Assembly: GCA_963837635.1 (NCBI GenBank)
Contig: CAWINY010000003.1
Span: 743,065 to 807,064, forward strand
Source of the DNA: CAWINY01 sp963837635
Lineage (GTDB): Bacteria; Acidobacteriota; Terriglobia; Terriglobales; Acidobacteriaceae
Reading direction: 5' to 3'
Length of the DNA: 64,000 bases
Shown here: one piece after another, positions 1-8,103 of the stretch
Layout of the letters: every line of letters starts with the position of its first letter
How positions within the stretch are numbered: position 1 is the stretch's first letter
Notes under the pieces: generated by a model
Databases searched by the model: none
What the model was told of the DNA's origin: nothing
Seen by the model: only the letters and a program-made list of their open reading frames with translations
Program-made: the position numbers and the translations under genes

Positions 1-1242
1 ACGGGTGAATAAATCCGCGCAGCTTTCCAGCGCTTCTAGCAGGTGGAAGTTGTCGGTCGAGCGGCCCGATCCCTGCGCCTGATGGCCATCGCGCGCGATC
101 ACCAGCGCGGGACGGCAAAAGCGCTCGACCACACGGGAAGCGGCGATGCCGATCACGCCCTTGTGCCAGCCCTCGCCATCCACCACCAGCAACCAGGCGT
201 CGCGCAGCGCCGGATCCGCGGCAATTCGTCCCTCGACGGCGAGGACAATTCTCGCCTCTTCCTGCTGCCGCTCCTGGTTGAGCCGGGTGAGGCGTTCGGC
301 CAGATCGCGGGCCAGCGTAGGGTCGCGCAGGCCGAACAGGTCGATGACGTCGCGGGCCACGTCCATGCGCCCGGCGGCGTTGAGCCGGGGCGCCACGCGA
401 AAAGCCACGTCGGAGGAGGTGATGGCGCGCGAGTGGGTGAGCGCCGCGGCTTCCAGCAGAGCCTTCAAGCCCGGGTTCACGGGCGAGCGCAGTCCCTCCA
501 GGCCAAGCTTGGCGAAGACGCGGTTTTCGCCGGTGAGCGGTACGGCATCGGCAATGGTCGCGATCGCCACTACTTTCAAGAACGAGGGCAGCAGGCGTTC
601 GCGTCCATTCTTTTCCAGCAATGCCTGCGCGACCTTGAACGCCACGCCCGCGCCGCACAATTGCTTGCAGGGATAGCCGCATCCCGCTTGATTGGGATTG
701 AGCACGGCGAGCGCTTGCGGCACGCCTTCGCTTGCATCGGGCAGATGGTGGTCGGTGACGATCAGGTCGAGCCCCAGGCGATGGCAGGTGTCTGCGGCGG
801 CAAAGGCGCGGATGCCGGTATCGACGCTGATCACCAGCCGGATGCCGTCGGCGGCGGCGCGCTCCAGCACGTCGTCGCGCATGCCATAGCCCTCACGGAT
901 GCGGTGCGGCACATGGAAATCGGCGCTTCCGCCGCAGAGTTCGATGGCGGTCTTCAGAATGACGATCGCCATGGTGCCATCCACGTCGTAGTCGCCGTAG
1001 ATCAGGATTTTTTCGTTGCCTGCAATCGCAGCCCGCAGCCGCTCAACGGCTACGGCCATGCCCTGCATCGCGTATGGCGAATGCAGGTGATCGAGGGAGG
1101 GGGAGAGAAAACGGCGCGCCTGTTCAGGATCAATCACGCCGCGCTGCGCCAGCAGGCAAGCGAGGAGCGGGGAAACCTCAAGCTCCGCCGCGAGCAAAGC
1201 CGCAGCCTCAGAATCCAGCGAATTGCGAGTTTTCCAGAGCAC
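1..1242 (-). CDS. recJ: Single-stranded-DNA-specific 5'-3' exonuclease RecJ (C-terminus beyond window)
   Basis: RecJ degrades single-stranded DNA from the 5' end in recombination and mismatch repair. Translating the minus strand gives the family N-terminus: a Trp-Lys-x-Arg start, the stretch SPLLACLLAQRG, then DPEQARRFL, and the DHH-family motif I ILIYGDYDVDGT about 80 residues in, whose aspartates bind metal. The frame stays open to the window edge, so the C-terminus is missing here. The start chosen is a GTG at 1242, because an in-frame TGA lies only one codon upstream and the family normally begins close to the WKxR motif. That TGA is the stop of the upstream hypothetical gene, so the two are probably co-transcribed. 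The long open frame on the opposite strand is an antisense artefact of GC-rich codon use. Confidence 0.93.
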   Translation of the reverse strand, partial: MLWKTRNSLDSEAAALLAAELEVSPLLACLLAQRGVIDPEQARRFLSPSLDHLHSPYAMQGMAVAVERLRAAIAGNEKILIYGDYDVDGTMAIVILKTAIELCGGSADFHVPHRIREGYGMRDDVLERAAADGIRLVISVDTGIRAFAAADTCHRLGLDLIVTDHHLPDASEGVPQALAVLNPNQAGCGYPCKQLCGAGVAFKVAQALLEKNGRERLLPSFLKVVAIATIADAVPLTGENRVFAKLGLEGLRSPVNPGLKALLEAAALTHSRAITSSDVAFRVAPRLNAAGRMDVARDVIDLFGLRDPTLARDLAERLTRLNQERQQEEARIVLAVEGRIAADPALRDAWLLVVDGEGWHKGVIGIAASRVVERFCRPALVIARDGHQAQGSGRSTDNFHLLEALESCADLFTR

Positions 1243-1245
1243 CGC

Positions 1246-1710
1246 TCAGTGCTCGTCGTCGGGATCGATGTCGAGGGTCATGCCGCCGCACTCTTCCACC
1301 AAGTCGAGCAGGCGCTGATAGCGCTCGTACCAGTCGGTGGCGACCTCGTAGAGAAAGAGCACTCCCTGGTAAGGCCAGCCGATTTGCACAAAGCCGGTGC
1401 GGCCGACGAAAGGACGCAGCGCGCGCGCCTCTTCGAAGTCGTCGTCGTTGGCGTAGGGGCTGGAGCGCAGGCGATCGATCAGGTATTCGAGATCCTCCGG
1501 CTTCAGCAGGACATCGTTCATGGTCAGGAACGGCGCGCCCGAGGCCTTGGCGAGCTCCACGAAGTCCTTCCAGCTTTCCGGATTATCGGCCGGGTCCCAC
1601 ATGACACTGGTGATGTCTTCGCTCACGTAGCCCCGGAAGCGGCGCATGCCGTGGCCTTCGATGAAGGCAGTCATGTCGTCTTTCGTGCAGGTCAGATCCA
1701 CTGGTTCCAT
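1246..1710 (-). CDS. Conserved hypothetical protein, 154 aa
   Basis: I do not recognise a family with a known function. The protein is acidic and soluble, with no signal peptide or membrane segment, and ends in a run of Asp/Glu residues (DIDPDDEH). It contains several Trp/Tyr-rich strands, such as VQIGWPYQGVLFLYEV, which suggest a compact alpha/beta fold. The ATG at 1710 is preferred over the in-frame ATG 16 codons upstream because a GGAGG ribosome-binding site lies seven bases before it. Its stop sits one codon before the GTG start of recJ in the same frame, so the two genes are almost certainly one transcript. A role connected with RecJ cannot be claimed from this. Confidence 0.7.
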   Translation of the reverse strand: MEPVDLTCTKDDMTAFIEGHGMRRFRGYVSEDITSVMWDPADNPESWKDFVELAKASGAPFLTMNDVLLKPEDLEYLIDRLRSSPYANDDDFEEARALRPFVGRTGFVQIGWPYQGVLFLYEVATDWYERYQRLLDLVEECGGMTLDIDPDDEH

Positions 1711-1796
1711 TCGGGGACCTCCGTTCGTGCCGATTGAGTGCAATTCACCATCATACATCCCCCGGCAGCGCTTATCGGTGGTCAGCGGTCACTGGA

Positions 1797-1882
1797 CTGT
1801 AGCGCTGGCGTCTCGCCGGCGGGCCCCAGCGTGCTAGCGGTGCTCCAGGCAAGAGCCCGCCGGCGAGACGCCAGCGCTACAG
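1797..1882. repeat. 28-bp perfect inverted repeat (dispersed palindrome type)
   Basis: The arms at 1797-1824 and 1855-1882 are perfect reverse complements around a 30-bp spacer. The core is GCTGGCGTCTCGCCGGC. It lies in the divergent gap between the hypothetical gene and the first DUF507 gene. Its form resembles the REP/MITE-like intergenic palindromes of acidobacterial genomes. It could also act as a transcript hairpin. Confidence 0.75.
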
Positions 1883-1914
1883 CGTATGCTAAACTGAAAT
1901 TTCTGAGTCTTCCC

Positions 1915-2193
1915 ATGCTCCTGTCGAAAGAATATGTGGGCTATCTGGCCCGCGCAATCACGAAGAAATTAGTTGAGGGCGAGTTCATCGAAACGGCCGA
2001 CAAGGCTGCCCTCGGGGCGCGCGTCCACGCCGCCATGTTGGAGGAACTGGGGGTGGAAGATCGCATCAGCGACGAGGTCCGCCTCATCCTGGAAGCCTAC
2101 TCCGACGAGATGCGCAAGACCGGGGCGGACTACCAGGAGATGTTTAAAAAAGTGAAGAACGAGCTGGTGCGCAAGTACAAGGCGGTGCTCTGA
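1915..2193 (+). CDS. DUF507 family protein
   Basis: Begins MLLSKEYVGYLARAI and continues with helices rich in Lys and Glu, typical of the roughly 90-residue DUF507 proteins of Acidobacteria and Deltaproteobacteria, whose function is unknown. The ATG at 1915 is chosen because the family starts exactly at MLLSKEY; the upstream in-frame extension runs through the inverted repeat at 1797-1882 and is not coding. It is all-helical and soluble, with no signal peptide. The second DUF507 gene starts one base after this stop, so the two are translationally coupled and may form a heterodimer (inference). Confidence 0.85.
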   Translation: MLLSKEYVGYLARAITKKLVEGEFIETADKAALGARVHAAMLEELGVEDRISDEVRLILEAYSDEMRKTGADYQEMFKKVKNELVRKYKAVL

Positions 2194-2194
2194 G

Positions 2195-2506
2195 ATGAGG
2201 GTGCCCAAGGACCAGACGGACGCCAAAATTGGCCGCTTGACCCGGGAAAAGATCAACAAGCTGGCGCACGGCATTGCCGACTCGCTCGCCGCCATGGAGA
2301 AAGTCGAGTTCCTCGAAGACCGCAACACCATCCGCCTGGAAATCAAGAAGATTCTCGAAGAGCTGCTGCACAAGGAAGAGGCAATGGACCGCGCCGCGCG
2401 GCAGAAGATCGAGTCCCAGCGCCGCACCATCCTGGAAGGCACCCCCGAGTGGGACATCCTCTACCGCAAATACTACGCCGAGGAAGTGAAAAAACTCGGG
2501 ATCTAG
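2195..2506 (+). CDS. DUF507 family protein (second copy)
   Basis: A 103-aa, strongly charged, helical protein beginning MRVPKDQTDAKIGRL and ending YRKYYAEEVKKLGI. Its layout matches the second, slightly longer DUF507 paralogue usually found beside the first. The start overlaps the preceding stop region (TGAGATG), indicating translational coupling. Two divergent paralogues kept side by side suggest an obligate pair. No catalytic motif is visible and no biochemical role is known for the family. Confidence 0.85.
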   Translation: MRVPKDQTDAKIGRLTREKINKLAHGIADSLAAMEKVEFLEDRNTIRLEIKKILEELLHKEEAMDRAARQKIESQRRTILEGTPEWDILYRKYYAEEVKKLGI

Positions 2507-2518
2507 TCCCCCGCTTTT

Positions 2519-2643
2519 TTCAACGCGAAGGCGCGAAGCCGCGAAGAGAAGTGCAACACCTCTCAGGAGAATAAATCTGCTTCAGTTAGCTGTTCTGCTC
2601 CATCTGCTTCGCGTCTTCGCGTCTTCGCGCCTTCGCGTTGAAA
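2519..2643. repeat. Imperfect inverted repeat, 'CGCGAAGGCGCGAAG' family
   Basis: The left arm (about 2519-2546) reads TTCAACGCGAAGGCGCGAAG and its near-complement lies at about 2615-2643. The body also repeats the 8-bp unit CTTCGCGT. It fills the gap between the DUF507 pair and queG and could fold as a hairpin in the transcript. Confidence 0.7.
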
Positions 2644-2693
2644 GCCTTGAATGCCGCTGCACAGCTCCTCAGCGATAATAGAAATAGTCCTCG

Positions 2694-3800
2694 ATGCTAA
2701 GTTCCGCCGCAATACGGCAACAGTTGAGCTCCGCCGCGCGGGAAGCCGGCTTCGATCTGGTGGGCGTGGCGCCGGTGCGGGAGTTCGAGGAACTGGCGTA
2801 CTTTCCCCAGTGGATCGCTGCCGGGTATGCGGGCGAGATGCGCTATCTGGAATCGCGGGACGAGCAGGGCCGCCTGAAGCGGGCCTCCCTGGCCAATGTC
2901 GCCCCTTGGGCGCACTCGGTCGTGGTGTGCGCCATGAACTACAACACGGCGCAGCCGCGCTCGACCGGCGAAATTCCCGGCGCTCCCGGCGTTACCGCGA
3001 CGGAGGAACCAACCGTCGATCCGGCGCGGGGCTGGATTTCACGCTACGCCTGGGGTACCGCAGACTACCATGACGTGCTGCTGCCGGCTCTGCGCCAAGT
3101 CGAGACGCGCGTGCACGCGCTGGGTGCCGAGCGGACCTGGTGCTATGTCGATACCGGCCCGTTGGCCGAGCATGTCCTTGCAAACCATTCCGGCATCGGG
3201 TGGCTTGGTAAGAACACCTGCATCATCAATCAGAAGCTTGGCTCGTACATTTTTCTGGGCGTGATCTTGTGCTCGCTGGAGCTGCCCCCCGATTTGCCCG
3301 CGGCCGACCGATGCGGCACCTGTACCCGCTGCCTCGATGCCTGCCCTACCCACGCCTTTGTCGCGCCTTACAAGCTGGATGCCAGCCGCTGCATCGCCTA
3401 CCTGACCATCGAGAAACGCGGCGCTATCCCCGAAGAACTGCGCGAAGGGGTTGGGCGTCATGTCTTCGGTTGCGACATCTGCCAGGACGTGTGCCCATGG
3501 AATCGCCGCGCGCCGGTGACCTCAGGCCCGGCATTTCAGCCGCGTCAGGGCCTGGTCAATCCCTCGCTCGAATGGCTGGCCATGATGAGCGATGAGGAGT
3601 TCCGCGAAACCTTTCGTGGATCGCCGATCAAGCGGACCAAGCGCAGCGGGGCGCGACGCAACGCGGTGGTGGCGATGGGCAACAGTGGCGATGCGCGCTT
3701 CATCCCGCTGCTACAACGGCTGTCCCAGGATTCGGATGAGGTGGTCGCGGAACACGCGCGGTGGGCGCTGGAGAAACTCGCCAAAAAATTGTCATCCTGA
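2694..3800 (+). CDS. queG: Epoxyqueuosine reductase QueG
   Basis: QueG is the cobalamin- and iron-sulfur-dependent enzyme that reduces epoxyqueuosine to queuosine at the wobble base of certain tRNAs. The 368-aa protein has the family hallmarks: an N-terminal FDLVGVAPV segment, the catalytic region YVDTGPLAEH, WLGKNTCIIN, and two 4Fe-4S clusters with cysteines in CGTCTRCLDACP and CDICQDVCPWN. A C-terminal HEAT-like repeat follows (RFIPLLQRLSQDSDEVVAEHARWAL). Length is normal. The last codons, including the stop, form part of a 16-bp sequence repeated at 33082, so the mobile element downstream appears to have used this 3' end as its attachment site while leaving the gene intact. Confidence 0.95.
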   Translation: MLSSAAIRQQLSSAAREAGFDLVGVAPVREFEELAYFPQWIAAGYAGEMRYLESRDEQGRLKRASLANVAPWAHSVVVCAMNYNTAQPRSTGEIPGAPGVTATEEPTVDPARGWISRYAWGTADYHDVLLPALRQVETRVHALGAERTWCYVDTGPLAEHVLANHSGIGWLGKNTCIINQKLGSYIFLGVILCSLELPPDLPAADRCGTCTRCLDACPTHAFVAPYKLDASRCIAYLTIEKRGAIPEELREGVGRHVFGCDICQDVCPWNRRAPVTSGPAFQPRQGLVNPSLEWLAMMSDEEFRETFRGSPIKRTKRSGARRNAVVAMGNSGDARFIPLLQRLSQDSDEVVAEHARWALEKLAKKLSS

Positions 3801-3804
3801 GCGG
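3789..3804 (+). other. attL candidate, overlapping the queG stop codon
   Basis: TTGTCATCCTGAGCGG is identical to 33082-33097. It supplies the last three queG sense codons and the TGA stop. Beyond it the sequence departs from that flanking the right copy, as expected for a site-specific insertion. Confidence 0.65.
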
Positions 3805-3867
3805 GTGATGTGATCTCTGTATCTTCTTGGTTTTGGTGTGGATAATTTGCTTAAATTTAGCTGTGTA

Positions 3868-3905
3868 GGAATTGTGCAGGCAAATTCTCGATTTCTGTGC
3901 ATATC
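3868..3905. promoter_or_regulatory. Possible integrase arm-binding sites, left end
   Basis: Two copies of a TGTGCA motif lie here (TTGTGCAGGC and TCTGTGCATA). At least three similar copies (CTGTGCAGAT, CGTGCAGATT, CTGTGCAGGA) lie between 32963 and 33026 beside the right end. Similar short repeats near both ends of an element commonly serve as arm sites for tyrosine recombinases; that role here is inference. Confidence 0.4.
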
Positions 3906-3947
3906 TTGAACGCACGGCACGATTCTGGAAGGACGATTCATATAGGT

Positions 3948-6707
3948 TTAAAGAGTATGCCCCATGCCCAAGCCGTGTTCAATGACTGGCGCGATTTCCT
4001 GCTGCGTCGGAGTGATGGCTTGCTCCGGCTTCATCGCTGGTGTGTGGGCGCTTTCGTGGGATACATCATGCCCTAATGCCTCCGGCAGCTTCGCACGGTC
4101 GTTGGTGTAAAGCTGCGCATCCTCCGCGCCGCGCGAGACGGCGACGTAAGCCATGCGGCTGTTGAGCAGGTCTTTCGCGGCCAACTCGGTATCGACGTGA
4201 ATCAATACGCGCTCGGCAGTCTGTCCCTGGCTGGAATGGCTCGTCACCGCATAGCCGTGATCGAGATGGGGATGTTCGCGCGGATCGAGCTGCACGTCGC
4301 GGCCTCCGTCCATCTTCAAGCGCATCTGTCCATCTGGGCCGATGGCTTCGACCGTTCCTAATTCGCGGTTGGCAACCTTCAAGTCATTGGCCGGTGCGGT
4401 GAACTGGATGCGGTCGCCCACGGCGAAGCTGCGCGCTTCTTCCCGATACACAGACACGCCCTGCTGTCGGCGCGGATCATAGGTCAGCTCTGAGCCATCG
4501 GCCCGCACCACCGTCAACAGGTTCTTCTCCGCATCAACGTTCTTGACCCGCGCGTATTCGCCGCGCTCCATGCCGGTCTCTTTCGATGCGCGCGCGTAGC
4601 GCACTACATCGTTGAACTCATAGCGCGCGGCCCATGTCCGCTCCGGCCCGGTGAGGTCCTGGCGCGGCACAAGCGCCTCGATGCGGTGCTCATCTTTGCT
4701 GACCAGACCACGCTCCTGCATCTCGGCATGAATCGCCAAGTTGATCTCCACGCGGGAACGGTTATCAGGCGAGACAACGAGCGTACCCTCCGGCGACTTC
4801 ACGTATTCCTTCGCTATGGCGGCGATACGTTCCTCGTGGCCTCGAATCTCATGGACGCGGCCCTGCTGCTCCAACCCCTGCACTGCCTCGCGCACCTCGC
4901 CACGCGCGAGCTGCTCGACCACCTGTTTCAGCTCCGGGTTTTTCTGGCGGACGATCTCTTCGAGCTTCACCGTTTTCATGCCCGCATCCTGAAGCTGTGC
5001 GAAGGGTCGCCCGGCCTCGACCGCCTCATGCTGCCTCCGGTCGCCAACCAGCAATACGCGGTCATTGGGATGAAGGCGATTCACAAACTCGTGCATCTGC
5101 TTGGTAGATGCCAGTGAAGATTCATCGAGCACATACAGGCGGCGCTCTCCGGTGTCCGGCTTTGCCCCACGCGCAAGATGTTTTTGCAGCGTGGATGTTT
5201 CCATACCCGCTCCGGCCAGCTTTTGCGCCGCGCGGGACGTGGGCGCGAAGCCTTCGACCTTGTACCCTTGCGCCTCTGCACCTTCACGGATGACGGCCAG
5301 CGTCGTTGTCTTGCCTGCACCGGCGACGCCATCCAGCCCCACCATCTTTTCGCGGGAGAGAAATACTTGCTCAACCGCCTGGCGCTGCGAAGTATTAAGC
5401 TCCGGGTGGCGGTCCTCGGTCGCAACGCGGATATGAGAATCAACCAGCATCGGATCATTCACTCCACGCTGATTGCCTTCCTGCATCCGTGCAATAATTT
5501 CGCGTTCCATGCGGAGCATCGCGGCGGTGGTGTACTGCTGTCCTCTGCCGTCATGATCGACTGTGCGGAACTCGCCCCGTTTTGCCCGCTGCTCGAACTC
5601 GTGCCGGACGTGGGCATACGTCGTCTCACCCATGCCACGGCTAAGCGCAGCTTCCAGAAGGTCGCGCCGGTCTAGCACAGCGGAACGCTCGAAGAGATGA
5701 TCGCGGGCATAGGTGACAGCCTGTTGTGCGGTTCGGTCAGGTTCGTAAACGTGGCGATGGCTATGTGCGCGCGCCTCGGCCACAACCCGGTCGGCCTGGT
5801 GTCCATATTGCGCGGCCAGCTCGCGGTGCCGCGCTAATACCTCTTCCGGCGATAGCAGCTCCTTGCTGTCCCGCGTCCGGTGTGTCGCAACCTGCGCGGC
5901 TCCGGCTCCATCCAATCCCTGTTCGCGGAGATGGTCTTTGATCTGCTCCCGGCGTGGGCTGCTGGCCTCCAAATACTCTTTTGCATAACCCTTGATCTCC
6001 GGCTGTCCATGCTTGCCGCGCTCCAGCTCGTAACCCAAACCCTGCAACCGCATCGACAGCTCGGAACGGTAAACGCTGGTGGCATAGCGTTGCGAAGCGA
6101 ATAGCTCTTGAGGCTGTAAGGCGCGCGTTTGTCCGTTATCGCGCTCGGTGACGTTGAAGATCACAGCATGGGTGTGGAGCTGGGGCGCGGCGTAGCCGTC
6201 CACAGGCCGTGCGGTGTCGTGCTCAAAAGTAGCCGCAACGAATTTGCCTGTCGTCTCCGGCGCGTGAACGTTGCCGATCCGCGCCTGGGTGTAGCATTCC
6301 AACTCGGACAGGGCGACACGCACACTTTCCCGATGCGCCTCTCGCACACGCCCATCGCCGCCGACAAGTGCGGTGAGAGAAACAGACTTGGGCGCGGAGA
6401 ATGTAGCATCCCAACCGGCACGATGCTCCACGCTCGTTACTTCCTTGCCGAATTTGCCCTCGTAGGTTTTGGAGGCTTGATGGCGAACGAGCTGCTCTTC
6501 CGTGTGCGGGTGCTGGCCTTCGGTCAGCCTGGCGAAGTGCTCATTGCCAACCGCGCCTTCTAATCCCCATTGCTCGGCCAGCTTGCCTTGCCATTCGCTA
6601 TGCCCCTGCTGGTCGCGGCTCCAATAATTCTGCCGCTCTGAGGCAAACTCCCGCTCATGGTACGTTCGCACCTGTGAACCTGACAGCGGTTTGGAGATCG
6701 TCAGCAT
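3948..6707 (-). CDS. MOB_F-family conjugative relaxase/helicase, TrwC/TraI-like
   Basis: This 919-aa protein would nick oriT and unwind the strand to be transferred. The relaxase domain occupies roughly residues 1-320: Tyr16 in VRTYHEREF fits the catalytic tyrosine, and His163, His178 and His180 (QLHTHAVIFN) fit the metal-binding triad. A RecD-like helicase follows, with Walker A GVAGAGKTTT near residues 460-468, Walker B YVLDESSLAS, and late motifs VLLVGDRRQH and VTSHSSQGQT. Length is typical of R388 TrwC and shorter than F TraI, so the extra TraI C-terminal region is absent. It is the last gene of a minus-strand set behind the TrwA-like, coupling-protein and HEPN genes. Its stop lies about 140 bases from the left end of the element. 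Confidence 0.93.
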   Translation of the reverse strand: MLTISKPLSGSQVRTYHEREFASERQNYWSRDQQGHSEWQGKLAEQWGLEGAVGNEHFARLTEGQHPHTEEQLVRHQASKTYEGKFGKEVTSVEHRAGWDATFSAPKSVSLTALVGGDGRVREAHRESVRVALSELECYTQARIGNVHAPETTGKFVAATFEHDTARPVDGYAAPQLHTHAVIFNVTERDNGQTRALQPQELFASQRYATSVYRSELSMRLQGLGYELERGKHGQPEIKGYAKEYLEASSPRREQIKDHLREQGLDGAGAAQVATHRTRDSKELLSPEEVLARHRELAAQYGHQADRVVAEARAHSHRHVYEPDRTAQQAVTYARDHLFERSAVLDRRDLLEAALSRGMGETTYAHVRHEFEQRAKRGEFRTVDHDGRGQQYTTAAMLRMEREIIARMQEGNQRGVNDPMLVDSHIRVATEDRHPELNTSQRQAVEQVFLSREKMVGLDGVAGAGKTTTLAVIREGAEAQGYKVEGFAPTSRAAQKLAGAGMETSTLQKHLARGAKPDTGERRLYVLDESSLASTKQMHEFVNRLHPNDRVLLVGDRRQHEAVEAGRPFAQLQDAGMKTVKLEEIVRQKNPELKQVVEQLARGEVREAVQGLEQQGRVHEIRGHEERIAAIAKEYVKSPEGTLVVSPDNRSRVEINLAIHAEMQERGLVSKDEHRIEALVPRQDLTGPERTWAARYEFNDVVRYARASKETGMERGEYARVKNVDAEKNLLTVVRADGSELTYDPRRQQGVSVYREEARSFAVGDRIQFTAPANDLKVANRELGTVEAIGPDGQMRLKMDGGRDVQLDPREHPHLDHGYAVTSHSSQGQTAERVLIHVDTELAAKDLLNSRMAYVAVSRGAEDAQLYTNDRAKLPEALGHDVSHESAHTPAMKPEQAITPTQQEIAPVIEHGLGMGHTL

Positions 6708-6812
6708 AGGGAATTCTAATCCGCAACTCGATGAGTGGTTCGGCTAAGTCAACATTCAAAAGCGTGTCCGCATCTGGAAGCGACCTGCGTCAAGCACCGA
6801 TATTATGGACAG

Positions 6813-8000
6813 TTACCAGTCCATATTTGCAGCGTTATCCATCTGGCGCGTCAAGTGTCCGACGAAGGCCTCCATCGCCTCCTCTGAGGACATGGCATCG
6901 GCGTAAGTACCATCACTGGCAAAGGTCAGGATGACGGGCAAGTTCGCATCCTCCAGATAGAGCCTTGCAGGCGCACGGGCTCCCTCCCAAAACTTTGCGA
7001 CGAAAGACTCAGCCACTTCGATTGCTTTCGCCTCATCAAAAGATGGGACATCCCACATCGAGAATCTGCTCCGTCCCTGTGGGTCCGTCAAATTCACAGG
7101 TACTGCTCCCGCTCCGGAGTGGAACTGGAAAGCCTCCCCCTGTTTTCCGAACGCGCCATGCGCCATGAAATTTCTGACTTGGCGGCGGACTTCGAGCAGT
7201 TGCTCATAAACGGTTTTTGTTTCTTGTTCGATGGAGAGGTCAATCGCTGCTTTGACCTTTTCGGACCACTCGCCATCCGCAAGTTTCGCAACGTCCTCGC
7301 CCGTCCTGATGTTTCCGCACAGAATGCCCACTTGGATAAGCACATGTTCGGTCCAGCTAAAAAACGCCTCGATTGCCGCAATCGCGATCCAGCGAGTCTC
7401 CTGCATATCCGAGAATTTAAGAGTCAATGACCTATTCTCAGTCCCGTCCGAATTGGTGTTTACGATTTCCTTCACGTCGTAGAGGCTCGAATTCTTTACG
7501 GTCGCCAGCTTTTCGCGGAACATATCACGCAAATAGGCGTAACGGCTGAACAGCCATTTGCAGTTGTTATTTACGTTGAGACGAGAGCCTTTTACCGCCT
7601 CGGCTGCCAAATGATCAAAGAATGGGCGCGCGGCACCTGTGCCCCTAGTAATGGCCGCCACTATCTCTGTTGCAGTGTTTTCATCTTCGGGCGTCGCGGC
7701 GGAGAATATGCCTAGACCCATTTTTCTGTGCTCAATAAGAGCCGCGGTTCCGTTGAAGTCCACCGGAATGGTCCAAGCCACCTTTTCCCACTGGCCACCA
7801 TGCGGAAACTTCAACAAATCCACTAGCAGAAAATATGCCAAGTAATAGGGTGGCAAATTTTGTCCTGCTCGCGTGCGGCGGTGCCCGAACGTATACTTGC
7901 GCTCATGCTCCGGCGGCTTCAAGGGAGCAATGGCTTGCACCGCTCGTTGACGCACCTCTTCGATCTCTATTGGAGTCAGGATTGCCCTTTCACGTGCCAT
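6813..8000 (-). CDS. HEPN-motif protein inside the mobilisation operon, 395 aa
   Basis: No named family is recognised. The C-terminal half is helical and contains VRRQVRNFMAHGAFG. Within it R-N-F-M-A-H matches the RNxxxH signature of HEPN domains, many of which are metal-independent ribonucleases in toxin-antitoxin, abortive-infection and defence systems. The N-terminal half has a conserved-looking PPYYLAYFLLVDLL segment and no membrane helix. The ATG at 8000 is used because it follows the end of the coupling-protein gene, but no strong ribosome-binding site decides it, and an in-frame ATG at 8126 would overlap that gene. The position between the TrwB-like and TrwC-like genes is unusual. It suggests expression during transfer or establishment, perhaps as a defence or addiction factor (inference). 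Confidence 0.75.
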   Translation of the reverse strand: MARERAILTPIEIEEVRQRAVQAIAPLKPPEHERKYTFGHRRTRAGQNLPPYYLAYFLLVDLLKFPHGGQWEKVAWTIPVDFNGTAALIEHRKMGLGIFSAATPEDENTATEIVAAITRGTGAARPFFDHLAAEAVKGSRLNVNNNCKWLFSRYAYLRDMFREKLATVKNSSLYDVKEIVNTNSDGTENRSLTLKFSDMQETRWIAIAAIEAFFSWTEHVLIQVGILCGNIRTGEDVAKLADGEWSEKVKAAIDLSIEQETKTVYEQLLEVRRQVRNFMAHGAFGKQGEAFQFHSGAGAVPVNLTDPQGRSRFSMWDVPSFDEAKAIEVAESFVAKFWEGARAPARLYLEDANLPVILTFASDGTYADAMSSEEAMEAFVGHLTRQMDNAANMDW

Positions 8001-8103
8001 GCGCCCATGATACTCACGTCTCTGAAGGCGATGGCTCCAGCGCTGTTCTGGACGTAAGTTGGGAAGAAATCCGCCGGATAGATACTGGTATGTGCGCTTC
8101 GGG

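Noticed and set aside
43..1737. Long plus-strand open frame (564 codons)
   Set aside because: It is antisense to recJ, whose DHH motif and N-terminal features read clearly on the minus strand; the plus frame has low-complexity, His/Arg-rich content and no family features.
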